Position numbers and translations under genes: made by a program. From the NCBI GenBank assembly GCA_934168305.1, contig CAKPNF010000007.1, forward strand, positions 1-64,000: a stretch of 64,000 nucleotides of DNA, written 5' to 3'. The notes beneath the pieces are model-generated. The model was not told the DNA's origin and did not search any database. It saw nothing but the letters and a program-made list of their open reading frames with translations. Shown here piece by piece: positions 41,800 to 51,100 of this stretch (the stretch's first letter is position 1; each line of letters begins with the position of its first letter). This stretch comes from an uncultured Clostridia bacterium (GTDB lineage: Bacteria > Bacillota > Clostridia > TANB77 > CAG-508).

Positions 41800-41845
41800 T
41801 GAGGCAGATTTAATACAAATTAATCTGTCTCTTTGTTCTTTTAAA
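41800..41845 (+). terminator. Terminator of rpsB-tsf
   Basis: GAGGCAGATT and AATCTGTCTC form a stem of about 10 bp with one wobble pair and an AT loop, followed by TTTGTTCTTTT. Confidence 0.8.
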
Positions 41846-41931
41846 AGTTATTTGAGCTAAAATATTGCAATTTTAAAACTAATATGATAAAATAGCCAAG
41901 TAATATAGAAAACCACAGGGAGGAATTATAA

Positions 41932-42180
41932 ATGGAAATAGTAAGAACAATATTAACAGTGATATATTTTATAATAGCACTAGTAGTAATAATATTAGCA
42001 TTAATACAAACAAAAGATGATTCAGGATTATCACAAACAATAACAGGATCATCAACAAATAATTTTTATGAAAAAAATAAAGGTAGAACAAAAGAAGGAA
42101 AACAAAAAAGATTAATGATAACATCATCAATTGTATTTGGAATATTAACAGTAGTATTAGGAATATTATATTTAGCATAA
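41932..42180 (+). CDS. secG: Preprotein translocase subunit SecG
   Basis: SecG is the small accessory membrane subunit of the SecYEG channel. The 82-residue protein has two spans (VIYFIIALVVIILALIQT and SIVFGILTVVLGILYL) joined by a loop with DDSGLSQTITGSS, the family's conserved part. AGGGAGG precedes the ATG. In many Firmicutes secG is followed by rnr and smpB. Here a terminator and a pilin-like gene lie between secG and rnr, and smpB is not seen. Confidence 0.93.
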   Translation: MEIVRTILTVIYFIIALVVIILALIQTKDDSGLSQTITGSSTNNFYEKNKGRTKEGKQKRLMITSSIVFGILTVVLGILYLA

Positions 42181-42186
42181 AAAATT

Positions 42187-42217
42187 AGAGAAAATATTGA
42201 AAAATATTTTCTTTTTT
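42187..42217 (+). terminator. Terminator of secG
   Basis: AGAAAATATT and AATATTTTCT form a 10-bp stem around GAAA, followed by TTTTT. It begins just after the stop codon. Confidence 0.85.
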
Positions 42218-42321
42218 AAATATAAAAAAATTTAAAAATTATTGAACAATATTTTGAATTATGGTAATATAAAGAGGGAAGAACATCCTAAAAACAAAAG
42301 AAAAGGTTGGGGAAAATTAAA

Positions 42322-43983
42322 ATGAAGAAAAATATAAAAGGAATAACATTAATTGCACTAATAATAACAATAATTATATTATTAATTTTAGCAGGAATTT
42401 CAATTGCGACGATAGCAGGAAAAGATGGATTAATTATAAAAACTAAAAGTGCAAAAGAAGAATATATAAAATCAGAAATGAAAGAGCAACTTATACTTGC
42501 AATTCAAAATTTACAGGCAGAAAAAAATGGAAAATTAGAAGATATAACACAAGAATGGGCATCATCAAGTATAAAAGGATATGATATAAAAGCAAAAGAA
42601 GATAAAAAAACAAATGGAAAAATAATACAAATGACTAAAGAAAACATTACTGTAAAATTTTTAGTAGATAGCAATTTAAAAGTAGTAGAAATAAACACAG
42701 AAGAAAATGAATCTGAAGAATTAGAGGCAGAAGTATCTTATAATTTTAATGATAATACAACTGAAAAAATAAAAACATCAGAGCTTGTTAAATTGAAAGA
42801 TATAACTGGAAATAATAATGATGCAGAAGTAGAAAATATTACAGTAAATGAAGAAAAAAATGGAATTATATTTGATGGAACGTCAAGTTACTCAAAAATA
42901 GATTTAAAACAAAACCTGGAATTTCCAGTAACAGTAGAATTAGCAATCACAGCAGAAGATGCAAATAGAACCCAAGTAATATTTTCTGAACCAAACCTAG
43001 GAATAGGAATATTAAAATATGAATCTTATTTTTATTTAACTGTAAATAAAAGTGCTAAAGGATTTAAAATACCAAGTGATTTTTTTGATGGTAATATAAA
43101 ATATATAACAATAACATATATAAATTTGGATACAATAAAAATGTATATAAATGGAGAAGAAATAACAGAAACAACATCATCTACAGATTATAGTAGTGAG
43201 TCAGGAAAAGATATTTATTTAGGAAGAAGAACAAAAGGAAATTACTTTAAAGGAAAAATATATTATTTAAGAATATACAATAAAATTTTGTCAGAAAGTG
43301 AAATAACAGAAAGCTACATAAATGATAAAGGAGTAATAGAAAATAATCAAAACTCAATAAATAGAAGTAATTTAGTATTGGAATATACCGTAAAAAACAA
43401 TGATTTTAATGAAATGAAATATGCCATAGCAAAAAAAGATATGTCGGGAAATAATGTTTATGCTGAATTATATGATACAGAGATTAATCAAGAAGAAAAT
43501 GGAATAAAATTTAATGGAACATCAAGTTATGCAAAAATAAATTTAAAACAAAACCTGGAATTTCCAGTAACAGTAGAATTAGCAATCACAGCAGAAGATG
43601 CAAATACATCGAAACAAGTAATATTTTCTGAGCCAAACCTAAAAATAGGAATGTTAAAATATGAATCTTATTTCTATATGACTATAAATTATAATACATA
43701 TGGATTTAAAATACCAAGTGATTTCTTTGATGGGACAATAAAATATATAACAATAACATATGAATCTTTGGATAAAATAAAAATGTATATAAATGGAGAA
43801 GAAATAACAGAAAAAACAACACAGTATGTAAATAGTAGTAGTGAACCAGAAAATAATATTTACTTAGGAAAAAGAAGTACAGGTAACCATTTTAAAGGAA
43901 CATTCCATGAATTTAGTATATACAATAGTATTTTTGATCAGAATACTATTATAGAAAGATATAAAAATAAAACAAACCAATAA
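42322..43983 (+). CDS. Pilin-like membrane-anchored protein with two LamG-like lectin modules
   Basis: The 553-residue protein starts KKNIKGITLIALIITIIILL, a prepilin-like signal (G|ITLIALIIT) and hydrophobic helix closely like that of the protein at 20816. After a spacer come two concanavalin-A/LamG-like beta modules (residues about 185-345 and 395-550). Each has the pattern GTSSYxKIxLKQNLEFPVT, then YITITY, KMYINGEEIT and IYLGxR. The modules are near-copies, with a stretch of about 60 identical bases. Such domains often bind glycans. It is probably exposed at the surface. There is no pilus assembly operon nearby. The ATG has GGGGAAAA before it, a weak ribosome binding site. Confidence 0.8.
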   Translation: MKKNIKGITLIALIITIIILLILAGISIATIAGKDGLIIKTKSAKEEYIKSEMKEQLILAIQNLQAEKNGKLEDITQEWASSSIKGYDIKAKEDKKTNGKIIQMTKENITVKFLVDSNLKVVEINTEENESEELEAEVSYNFNDNTTEKIKTSELVKLKDITGNNNDAEVENITVNEEKNGIIFDGTSSYSKIDLKQNLEFPVTVELAITAEDANRTQVIFSEPNLGIGILKYESYFYLTVNKSAKGFKIPSDFFDGNIKYITITYINLDTIKMYINGEEITETTSSTDYSSESGKDIYLGRRTKGNYFKGKIYYLRIYNKILSESEITESYINDKGVIENNQNSINRSNLVLEYTVKNNDFNEMKYAIAKKDMSGNNVYAELYDTEINQEENGIKFNGTSSYAKINLKQNLEFPVTVELAITAEDANTSKQVIFSEPNLKIGMLKYESYFYMTINYNTYGFKIPSDFFDGTIKYITITYESLDKIKMYINGEEITEKTTQYVNSSSEPENNIYLGKRSTGNHFKGTFHEFSIYNSIFDQNTIIERYKNKTNQ

Positions 43984-43996
43984 ATATAATTAATAT

Positions 43997-44024
43997 GCCA
44001 TGCAATTATAAAAAGTTGCATGGC
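43997..44024 (+). terminator. Hairpin after the lectin-like gene
   Basis: GCCATGCAA and TTGCATGGC form a perfect 9-bp stem with a 10-base loop, but no T-run follows. It could stabilise the mRNA end or be a weak terminator. Confidence 0.55.
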
Positions 44025-44119
44025 TAAATTGCATAAAATAGTACAAGATGCTATAATAACATTAAGATTTATAATAATCTTTTTTTATGGAAATAAAAAA
44101 TTAATGAAAGGAACAAAAA

Positions 44120-46237
44120 ATGATAAAAAAAGAAGATATAATTTTAGAATTTATGAAAGATGAAAATTATACTCCAATGAAAGCAAAAGAAATAGCAATG
44201 CTTTTAGGTGTACCTAAAAAAGAATATAATGAATTCAATCAAATACTAAAAACATTAGAAGAAAATTACAAAATAGTAAAAAATAGAAAAAACAGATATA
44301 GATTAATTGGAGACAATTTTCAGGAAGGTATATATAGAAAAAATCAGAAAGGATTTGGATTTGTAAAAATAGATGGCAAAGAAGATGAAATTTATATATC
44401 AAAAGAAAATTCAATGAATGCACTAAATGGAGACAAAGTTTTAGTAGAAATAATAGAAGAAAAAAATAAAATAAAAAATGCAGAAGGAAAAATAAAAATA
44501 ATAATAAAACACGAAAAAGATACAGTAGTTGGAACATTTCAAAAAAGTGATAATTTTGGATTTGTTGTACCAGATGACAAGAGCTTAGGAACTGATATAT
44601 TTATATCAAAAAATAATTTTGGAAAAGCTAGAAATGGATATAAAGTGTTGGTCCAAATAACAAAATATCCTGAAAGAGGAAAAAATGCAGAGGGAAAAAT
44701 TATAGAAGTATTAGGTTCTCCAAATCAAGCTGGTGTGGACATGTTATCACTTATAAAAGAATATAAATTACCATCAACATTTCCAGAACAAGTTGTTGAA
44801 GAAGCAAAGAAATTTGGAGATAAAATAGATGAAAAAGATATACCTAATAGAGTTGATTGTAGAGAACATGTGATTTTTACAATAGATGGAGAAGATGCAA
44901 AAGACTTAGATGATGCTGTTAGAGTTATAAAACTAAAAAATGGAAATTATAGACTTGATGTTCATATAGCAGATGTAAGTCATTATGTAAGAGAAGGAAG
45001 TTTACTAGATAAAGAAGCACAAATAAGAGGAACAAGTATATACATGCTTTCAAGAGTAATACCAATGTTGCCAAGAGAACTATCAAATGGAATATGTAGT
45101 TTAAATGCAGGAGAAGACAGATTTACACTATCATGCTCAATGGAAATAGATTCAAAGGGAAAAACTATTTCAGCAGAAGTATATAAGGCAATAATAAATG
45201 TACGAGAAAGAATGAATTATCATGATGTACAAAAAATATTAGATAAATCTGATGAACAAGTTTTAAAAAAATATGAAAAATACATTAATGATTTTGAATT
45301 AATGGCAGAGCTTGCTACAATATTGAAGAATAGAAGGTTAGAACAAGGATATCTAAATTTAGACATACCAGAAAGTAAAATAGAATTAGATAGAGATGGA
45401 CGAGCAATTAATGTAGGAAAATATGAAACAAGCTTTAGTAATGAAATAATTGAACAGTTCATGTTAAGTGCAAATGAAGCAATAGCTGAAAAATTTTACT
45501 GGTTAGAAGCACCATTTATCTATAGAGTACATGAGGAACCTGATATAGAAAAAGTAAAGGATTTAAATAAATTTTTGTTTAATTTGGGATTAAAAATAAA
45601 AACTACAAATGACAAAGTTTATCCAACAGAAGTATCAAAGATACTTGAAGAAATAAAGGGTAAAGAAGAAGAAAAAGTAGTATCAACTTTAATATTAAGA
45701 ACATTAAAAGTTGCCAGATACGAAGCAGAAAATAAAGGACATTTTGGAATAGCAAGTAAATATTATTGTCATTTTACATCGCCAATAAGGAGATATCCTG
45801 ACTTATTTATACACAGAATAATATCAAAATATTTAGAAGAAAACTATGTTGTTGATGATAAGTTTATAGAGGAATATCAAGAAAAAGCAGAACAAAGAGC
45901 AAATCTATCATCAGAAAGAGAAAAAGTAGCAACAAAGGTTGAAAGAGATAGTGAAGATTTGAAAAAAGCTGAATATATGGAAAATAAAATTGGAGAAGAA
46001 TATGAAGGAATTGTATCATCAGTAACTCAATTTGGAATATTTGTTGAACTTGAGAATACAGTTGAGGGATTGATTAGATTTGAAAATTTAGGTGACGAGT
46101 ATTTTATTTATGATGAAGAGAGAAAAAGACTAATTGGAGAAAAAACAAATAAAACATATAAAATTGGTGATAAGGTTAAAATTAGAGTTATATCTGCTAA
46201 TAAAATGTTAAGACAGATTGATTTTGAAATTGTATAA
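44120..46237 (+). CDS. rnr: Ribonuclease R
   Basis: RNase R is a processive 3'-to-5' exoribonuclease that digests structured RNA. The 705-residue protein has an N-terminal helix-turn-helix (residues 1-55), two cold-shock domains (about 70-210), the RNB catalytic domain with DGEDAKDLDDAVR (metal-binding aspartates, near residue 255) and HFTSPIRRYPDLFIHR, and a C-terminal S1 domain. AAAGGAAC precedes the ATG. It is a single-gene unit; smpB, its usual neighbour and partner in trans-translation, is absent here. Confidence 0.95.
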   Translation: MIKKEDIILEFMKDENYTPMKAKEIAMLLGVPKKEYNEFNQILKTLEENYKIVKNRKNRYRLIGDNFQEGIYRKNQKGFGFVKIDGKEDEIYISKENSMNALNGDKVLVEIIEEKNKIKNAEGKIKIIIKHEKDTVVGTFQKSDNFGFVVPDDKSLGTDIFISKNNFGKARNGYKVLVQITKYPERGKNAEGKIIEVLGSPNQAGVDMLSLIKEYKLPSTFPEQVVEEAKKFGDKIDEKDIPNRVDCREHVIFTIDGEDAKDLDDAVRVIKLKNGNYRLDVHIADVSHYVREGSLLDKEAQIRGTSIYMLSRVIPMLPRELSNGICSLNAGEDRFTLSCSMEIDSKGKTISAEVYKAIINVRERMNYHDVQKILDKSDEQVLKKYEKYINDFELMAELATILKNRRLEQGYLNLDIPESKIELDRDGRAINVGKYETSFSNEIIEQFMLSANEAIAEKFYWLEAPFIYRVHEEPDIEKVKDLNKFLFNLGLKIKTTNDKVYPTEVSKILEEIKGKEEEKVVSTLILRTLKVARYEAENKGHFGIASKYYCHFTSPIRRYPDLFIHRIISKYLEENYVVDDKFIEEYQEKAEQRANLSSEREKVATKVERDSEDLKKAEYMENKIGEEYEGIVSSVTQFGIFVELENTVEGLIRFENLGDEYFIYDEERKRLIGEKTNKTYKIGDKVKIRVISANKMLRQIDFEIV

Positions 46238-46253
46238 TTATAACAATAGAGAC

Positions 46254-46299
46254 TAAAAAAAGTCAGTTTTACATAATGTAAAATTTGACTTTTTTTCTA
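46254..46299 (+). terminator. Terminator of rnr
   Basis: AAAAAAGTCAGTTTTACA and TGTAAAATTTGACTTTTTT form a long stem with a TAA loop and one mismatch, ending in a T-run. Confidence 0.88.
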
Positions 46300-46628
46300 T
46301 TTTATAGTATAATAACCAATAGATTGCCAAGGGGCAAAAATGAGATTTTTTTAAAACCTAAAAAGTAAAAAAGGAACGGACCAAATAAATAAAAGAGAAC
46401 GGATTAAAAATTAAATAAATGAGAATTATTATAGAAAGACAAATAATTAAATTTATTAATTATTTGTTATTAATGAATTATGCTTATATTTTATATATGC
46501 AAATAAATATAGCTAATAATGATGAAGAAGCTTTTTTACATTAAACGGATTTATCAAAATTGAAAATAAGATTTTAAAAGAGAATTAAAATCAAAAATAA
46601 AATTATAAAAAGAAAGAGAGGAAAATTA
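46300..46628 (+). other. Gene-free AT-rich stretch before rnjA
   Basis: This gap holds no gene that I can support. It contains an AT-rich palindrome (CAAATAATTAA and TTAATTATTTG, 46440-46466) and two similar short phrases, GGAACGGACCAAATAA and GAGAACGGATTAAAA, 25 bases apart. The rnjA leader and its GAGAGGAAAA binding site are at the right end. No clear promoter pair stands out. Confidence 0.5.
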
Positions 46629-48554
46629 ATGACACAAGAAAATTTAAACAATAAAGAAGAAAAAGTGGAAAGAAAACCAAGAAAAACTACAAAAAACACA
46701 ACAAGAGTAAAATCAGAACAAAAAAAAGAGACAAAAAGGAAAACAAGAGAGAATAAAAGTGGAGAACTAAAGGAATTAAAAGAAAGAAAAGAGAGTAAAA
46801 AAGAAACAAATAAATTTTCAAAGAGTGCAGAAAAAGAAGAAAAACAAACAAGAGTAAACAGTAGAAGAAAGAAGGAAACAAATAACATATTTAAAAAGTC
46901 TAAGTTAAAAATAATACCATTAGGTGGATTACATGAAGTAGGAAAGAACATAACTGTATTTGAATATGAAAATGAAATAATAGTAGTAGACTGTGGATTG
47001 TCATTCCCAGAAGATGATATGTTGGGAGTAGATTTAGTTATACCAGATATAACATATTTACAAAGAAATGTAGATAAAATAAAAGGATTAATAATAACAC
47101 ATGGACATGAAGATCATATAGGAAGTGTTCCATATTTATTAAAACAAATAAATATACCAGTATATGCACCAAAATTAGCAATGGGATTAATCAGAAATAA
47201 ATTAGAAGAACATAGAATATTAAGAAGTTCAACATTAATTGAAGTGACACAAGGAGAAAAAATAAAATTTGGAAAGAACTTTGAAGTTGAGTTCATAAGA
47301 AGTACACATAGTATTCCAGATTCAGTAATGCTTGCAATAAAAACACCAGTTGGAACAATTTTACACACAGGTGACTTTAAAGTGGATTATACACCAATTG
47401 ATGGAAAAATAATGGACTTTGGTAGAATTGCAGAATTAGGAAATGAAGGAATATTGGCATTAATGTCAGATAGTACAAATGCAGAAAGAAAAGGATTTAC
47501 AATGTCTGAAAGCTCAATAGGCCCAGTATTTGATAACCTATTTGACGGATGTACAAAAAGAATAGTAGTAGCAACATTTGCTTCAAATGTACACAGAGTT
47601 CAACAAATAGTAAGTTCAGCAGTTAAATATAAAAGAAAAATAGCAATATGTGGTAGAAGTATGATAAATATGATTATGACTGCAAAAGAACTAGGATATA
47701 TAGATTGTCCAGATGACATATTTATTGATATAGACACAATGTCAACATATAATGATGAACAATTAGTAATTATAACAACAGGAAGCCAAGGGGAAACAAT
47801 GTCTGCATTAACAAGAATGGCTGCAGGTGACCATAGAAAAGTAAAAATAACACCAAATGATTTAGTTATAATTTCTGCAAATCCAATACCAGGAAACGAA
47901 AAATCAGTTTCAAAAGTAATTGATGATTTAATGCAAATAGGTGCAGAGGTTGTATATAGTGCATTAGCAGATGTTCACGTATCAGGACATGCTTGTCAAG
48001 AGGAACAAAAATTAATATTTGCACTTACAAAACCAAAATTCTTTATACCAGTTCATGGTGAATATAGACAATTAAGAGCACATGCAGAAACAGCTCAAAT
48101 GATGGGAATACCAGCTAAAAACATTGTTATGATGGAAAATGGTAGAGTTGTTGAATTAGACGAAAATGAAATCAAATTTAATGGAATGGTTCCAAATGGT
48201 AGAGTTTTAGTTGATGGACTTGGAGTAGGAGATGTTGGAAACATTGTTTTAAGAGATAGACAACATTTATCACAAGATGGACTAATTGTTATTGTTTTAA
48301 CAATGGATTCTTCAACAGGTGAGGTTGTTGCAGGACCAGATGTAATATCAAGAGGATTTGTTTATGTTAGAGAATCAGAAAACTTAATGGATGATGTTAA
48401 AAATGTTGTAAGACATGAAATTAGAAAATGCGAAGAGAAAGGCGTAAGAGATTGGTCAACTATCAAATCTACTGTTAGAGAGAATTTAAGAGATTATATC
48501 TTTACAAAAACAAAGAGAAATCCAATGATTATACCAATTATTATGGAAGTATAA
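46629..48554 (+). CDS. rnjA: Ribonuclease J
   Basis: RNase J is a beta-CASP metallo-beta-lactamase nuclease with 5'-to-3' exo- and endonuclease activity in mRNA decay and rRNA maturation. The catalytic part starts near residue 93 (LKIIPLGGLHEVGKN) with the zinc motif THGHEDHIG, followed by LHTGDFK, SDSTNAE and the C-terminal HVSGHACQEE. At 641 residues it is about 85 longer than usual. The excess is an N-terminal Lys/Arg/Glu-rich, disordered-looking extension that could bind RNA. GAGAGG precedes the ATG. Confidence 0.94.
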   Translation: MTQENLNNKEEKVERKPRKTTKNTTRVKSEQKKETKRKTRENKSGELKELKERKESKKETNKFSKSAEKEEKQTRVNSRRKKETNNIFKKSKLKIIPLGGLHEVGKNITVFEYENEIIVVDCGLSFPEDDMLGVDLVIPDITYLQRNVDKIKGLIITHGHEDHIGSVPYLLKQINIPVYAPKLAMGLIRNKLEEHRILRSSTLIEVTQGEKIKFGKNFEVEFIRSTHSIPDSVMLAIKTPVGTILHTGDFKVDYTPIDGKIMDFGRIAELGNEGILALMSDSTNAERKGFTMSESSIGPVFDNLFDGCTKRIVVATFASNVHRVQQIVSSAVKYKRKIAICGRSMINMIMTAKELGYIDCPDDIFIDIDTMSTYNDEQLVIITTGSQGETMSALTRMAAGDHRKVKITPNDLVIISANPIPGNEKSVSKVIDDLMQIGAEVVYSALADVHVSGHACQEEQKLIFALTKPKFFIPVHGEYRQLRAHAETAQMMGIPAKNIVMMENGRVVELDENEIKFNGMVPNGRVLVDGLGVGDVGNIVLRDRQHLSQDGLIVIVLTMDSSTGEVVAGPDVISRGFVYVRESENLMDDVKNVVRHEIRKCEEKGVRDWSTIKSTVRENLRDYIFTKTKRNPMIIPIIMEV

Positions 48555-48584
48555 ATTAAACCATTGGTTGAAAGGAGAACGAAA

Positions 48585-50225
48585 ATGGATTACAAAGATT
48601 TAGCAAATTTAATATTTCCAGATGCAAAGGAAATATCATATTATGAAGAAAAATATCCAGAAAGAGATTTACCAGAAGGAGCAATAGTAACAAGATTTGC
48701 TCCTAGTCCAACTGGATTTGTACATATAGGAGGTTTATATCAATCATTAATAGCAAGAAAATTAGCTTCACAAACAAATGGAGTATTTTTCTTAAGAGTT
48801 GAAGATACAGACCAAAAAAGAGAAGTTGAAAATGCAGTATCTGGAATAGTAAGTTCTTTAAAAGATTTTGCAATTGAACCAGATGAAGGTATGGTTTCTG
48901 ATGAAGATGGAAAAGGAAATTATGGACCATATAAACAAAGTCAAAGAAAAGAAATTTATCAAGCATATGCAAAATATTTAATTGAACAAGGTAAAGCGTA
49001 TCCATGTTTCTGTACACCTGAAGATGTAGAAGAAATAAGAACAAAACAAGAGGCTGCAAAAATCAGACCTGGATATTATGGTGTATGGGCAAAATGTAGA
49101 ACTGTAACTGTTGAAGATGCTATGAAAAGAATCCAAAATGGTGAAAACTATATAATCAGATTTAAATCACCTGGAAGAGAAGACAGAAAAATACAACATC
49201 ACGATGTAATTAAAGGAAAGGTTGATTTCCCAGAAAATGACCAAGATATAGTTATAATAAAAGCAGATGGTTTACCAACATATCACTTTGCACATGCAGT
49301 TGATGATCACTTAATGCATACAACACATGTAATAAGAGGAGATGAATGGTTATCTTCAGTTCCATTACATTTGCAATTATTCCATGAATTAGGATTTAAA
49401 GCTCCTAAATATGCACACATTGCACCAATTATGAAAAATGATAATGGAAATAAGAGAAAATTAAGTAAAAGAAAAGATGCTGAGGCGGCTGTAAGTTACT
49501 ATGCAGAAGAAGGTATTCCAGCAGAAGCTGTTAAAGAATATTTAATGAATATCGCAAATTCTACATTTGAAAATTGGAGAAGAGCAAATCAAGATAAACC
49601 AATGGATGAGTTCCAATTACAATTAAATAAAATGAGTGTTAGTGGTGCATTATTTGATATGGTTAAATTATTAGATGTATCAAAAACAGTAATATCAAAA
49701 ATGTCAGCTGAAGAAGTATATGAAAACGCTTTAAACTGGGCATCAAAATATGACCAAGAATTAGCAGAAATCTTAAAAGATAAGGAATATGCTTTAAAAG
49801 TTTTTGGTATAGAAAGAGGAAACAAAAAGCCAAGAAAAGATATATCAAAATGGTCAGATGTTAAAGAAAATGTTGAATATATGTATAATGAATTATTTGA
49901 CAAAAACGAAGAAGAATACCCATTCCAAGTAATTAATGATAAAGAGTCAATTGAAAAGATATTAAAATTATATGTTGAAAAATATTACGACGAAAATGAT
50001 GATAAACAAACTTGGTTTGATAAAATAAAAGAATTATCAGGTGAAATGGGCTACGCTAAAGAAGTTAAAGAATTTAAAGCAAACCCAGGAATGTATGCAG
50101 CACATGTTGGTGATGTTAGTACAGTTTTAAGAGTTGCTTTAACAAAGAAAACTAATACACCAGATTTATATGAAATAATGCAAGTTCTTGGAAAAGAGGA
50201 AATAGAAAGACGTTTGAGACAATAG
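48585..50225 (+). CDS. gltX: Glutamate--tRNA ligase
   Basis: The enzyme charges tRNA-Glu. The 546-residue class I synthetase has RFAPSPTGFVHIGGLYQSL (HIGH region as HIGG), LRVEDTDQKR and the KLSKRKD loop (KMSKS equivalent) near residue 291. The C-terminal part, about 60 residues longer than in short GluRS, binds the anticodon. The ATG follows AAAGGAGA; an earlier GTG-type start overlaps rnjA's end and is unlikely. The final codons TTG AGA CAA TAG belong to a repeat copy also found at the end of mfd. Confidence 0.94.
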   Translation: MDYKDLANLIFPDAKEISYYEEKYPERDLPEGAIVTRFAPSPTGFVHIGGLYQSLIARKLASQTNGVFFLRVEDTDQKREVENAVSGIVSSLKDFAIEPDEGMVSDEDGKGNYGPYKQSQRKEIYQAYAKYLIEQGKAYPCFCTPEDVEEIRTKQEAAKIRPGYYGVWAKCRTVTVEDAMKRIQNGENYIIRFKSPGREDRKIQHHDVIKGKVDFPENDQDIVIIKADGLPTYHFAHAVDDHLMHTTHVIRGDEWLSSVPLHLQLFHELGFKAPKYAHIAPIMKNDNGNKRKLSKRKDAEAAVSYYAEEGIPAEAVKEYLMNIANSTFENWRRANQDKPMDEFQLQLNKMSVSGALFDMVKLLDVSKTVISKMSAEEVYENALNWASKYDQELAEILKDKEYALKVFGIERGNKKPRKDISKWSDVKENVEYMYNELFDKNEEEYPFQVINDKESIEKILKLYVEKYYDENDDKQTWFDKIKELSGEMGYAKEVKEFKANPGMYAAHVGDVSTVLRVALTKKTNTPDLYEIMQVLGKEEIERRLRQ

Positions 50226-50272
50226 GGACAGTGCAAATTTGTCTCACAATTTGTGTAGAAAATTGTCGAAAA
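50216..50272 (+). repeat. One-armed copy of the mfd-type repeat over the gltX stop codon
   Basis: GAGACAATAGGGACAGTGC, then AATTTGTCTCAcAATTT and TTGTCGAAAA, match the left arm of the element at 27545-27672 over about 55 bases. The right arm is missing. The stop codon of gltX lies inside it, exactly as for mfd. Confidence 0.8.
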
Positions 50273-50299
50273 AAGGTATTTGATTTGAGGTGATTTGAA

Positions 50300-50482
50300 G
50301 TGGACTATAATATTGGAGATGTTGTTAGAACTAAAAAACAACATCCTTGTGGAAGTAAATTGTGGGAAATAACTAGAGTTGGTGTTGATTTCAAATTAAA
50401 ATGCGAAGGTTGTGGACATGTTGTGATGCTTCCAAGGGAAAAGGCTTTAAAAATAATAACTAAGAAAATTGAAAATAATTAA
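50300..50482 (+). CDS. DUF951 small protein
   Basis: The 60-residue protein fits DUF951: DYNIGDVVRTKKQHPCG, SKLWEITRVGVDFKLKCEGC and GHVVMLPREKALK. It has three cysteines, of which CEGC looks like half a metal site. The fold is probably a small beta-barrel; the function is unknown. The start is GTG, with GAGGTGATTTG before it. DUF951 is widespread in Firmicutes, often near tRNA synthetases or mscS/ychF. Confidence 0.85.
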   Translation: MDYNIGDVVRTKKQHPCGSKLWEITRVGVDFKLKCEGCGHVVMLPREKALKIITKKIENN

Positions 50483-50514
50483 TTTAGTAAATTGATAAAA
50501 TTAGGAGAAAAAAT

Positions 50515-50670
50515 ATGGATAATAGATATCTAATCTCAGAAACTACTAGAGAAGAAAGAAAAGAAATAGTAAAAAAAGCTCTAGGAATTTCGTTGTTAGG
50601 TGCAGATATGCCAAGTGATGATGTATTAGAGTTAGCTAAACAATACATAGAAGGAGATATTGAAAGGTAG
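50515..50670 (+). CDS. Conserved small protein (51 residues), function unknown
   Basis: It starts DNRYLISETTREERKEIVKKA and ends LAKQYIEGDIER. The phrase LISxTTREERxxIV matches a small-protein family that I remember from Clostridia, without a known role. The tail, in the style of a VbhA-like antitoxin (YIEGDI), is only a loose similarity. TTAGGAGAA precedes the ATG. It lies 32 bases after the DUF951 gene and is probably co-transcribed with it. Confidence 0.65.
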   Translation: MDNRYLISETTREERKEIVKKALGISLLGADMPSDDVLELAKQYIEGDIER

Positions 50671-50764
50671 AATACAAAACAGAATTAGACAACTTTTTAC
50701 ATTAAATAGCATAATATATAATATAACACAATAAATTAAAAGTGTTATGTAGGAGGTGACTTCT

Positions 50765-51040
50765 ATGGAGCCACAAGAAGTATTTTGCTATGACAAAAAA
50801 GAAGATAAATGCAATAACAATAAATGTTTTGGAATTATAACAGTAATATTAGCAATTGCTCTTGCATTTGTTGTTGGACTATTAGTTGGTGCAGCAGCAA
50901 TAACAAGTGAAATATTAGCATCTTTTGGAGCAATAATTGTATTAGCTGTAATACTTGCATTACTTCTAGTTTTATCTATAATATTATTAGTATGTAACAG
51001 AAAAAGAGATAAAAAACACAAATGTAAATGTTGTTGTTAA
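50765..51040 (+). CDS. Small two-span membrane protein with cysteine-rich tail
   Basis: The 91-residue protein has a short cytoplasmic or surface head with two cysteines (CYDKKEDKC), two membrane spans (residues about 23-50 and 54-78) and a Lys/Cys tail, KHKCKCCC. I do not recognise a family. The clustered cysteines could bind metal, become acylated or cross-link in the spore envelope, all speculative. The ATG is preceded by TAGGAGGTG; an in-frame GTG overlaps that site. Confidence 0.7.
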   Translation: MEPQEVFCYDKKEDKCNNNKCFGIITVILAIALAFVVGLLVGAAAITSEILASFGAIIVLAVILALLLVLSIILLVCNRKRDKKHKCKCCC

Positions 51041-51064
51041 AAAATGAAAGAACAAATAAACCAA

Positions 51065-51094
51065 TGAACCAATAGGGACGTCCCCGTTGGTTCA
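51065..51094. terminator. Palindrome between convergent genes
   Basis: TGAACCAATAGGGAC pairs with GTCCCCGTTGGTTCA, a 15-bp arm with two imperfect positions and almost no loop. It is flanked by A/T runs and ends both the membrane protein gene and engB. The GAACCA...GGGAC wording is shared with the element at 33908-33982. Confidence 0.8.
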
Positions 51095-51100
51095 TTAGTT

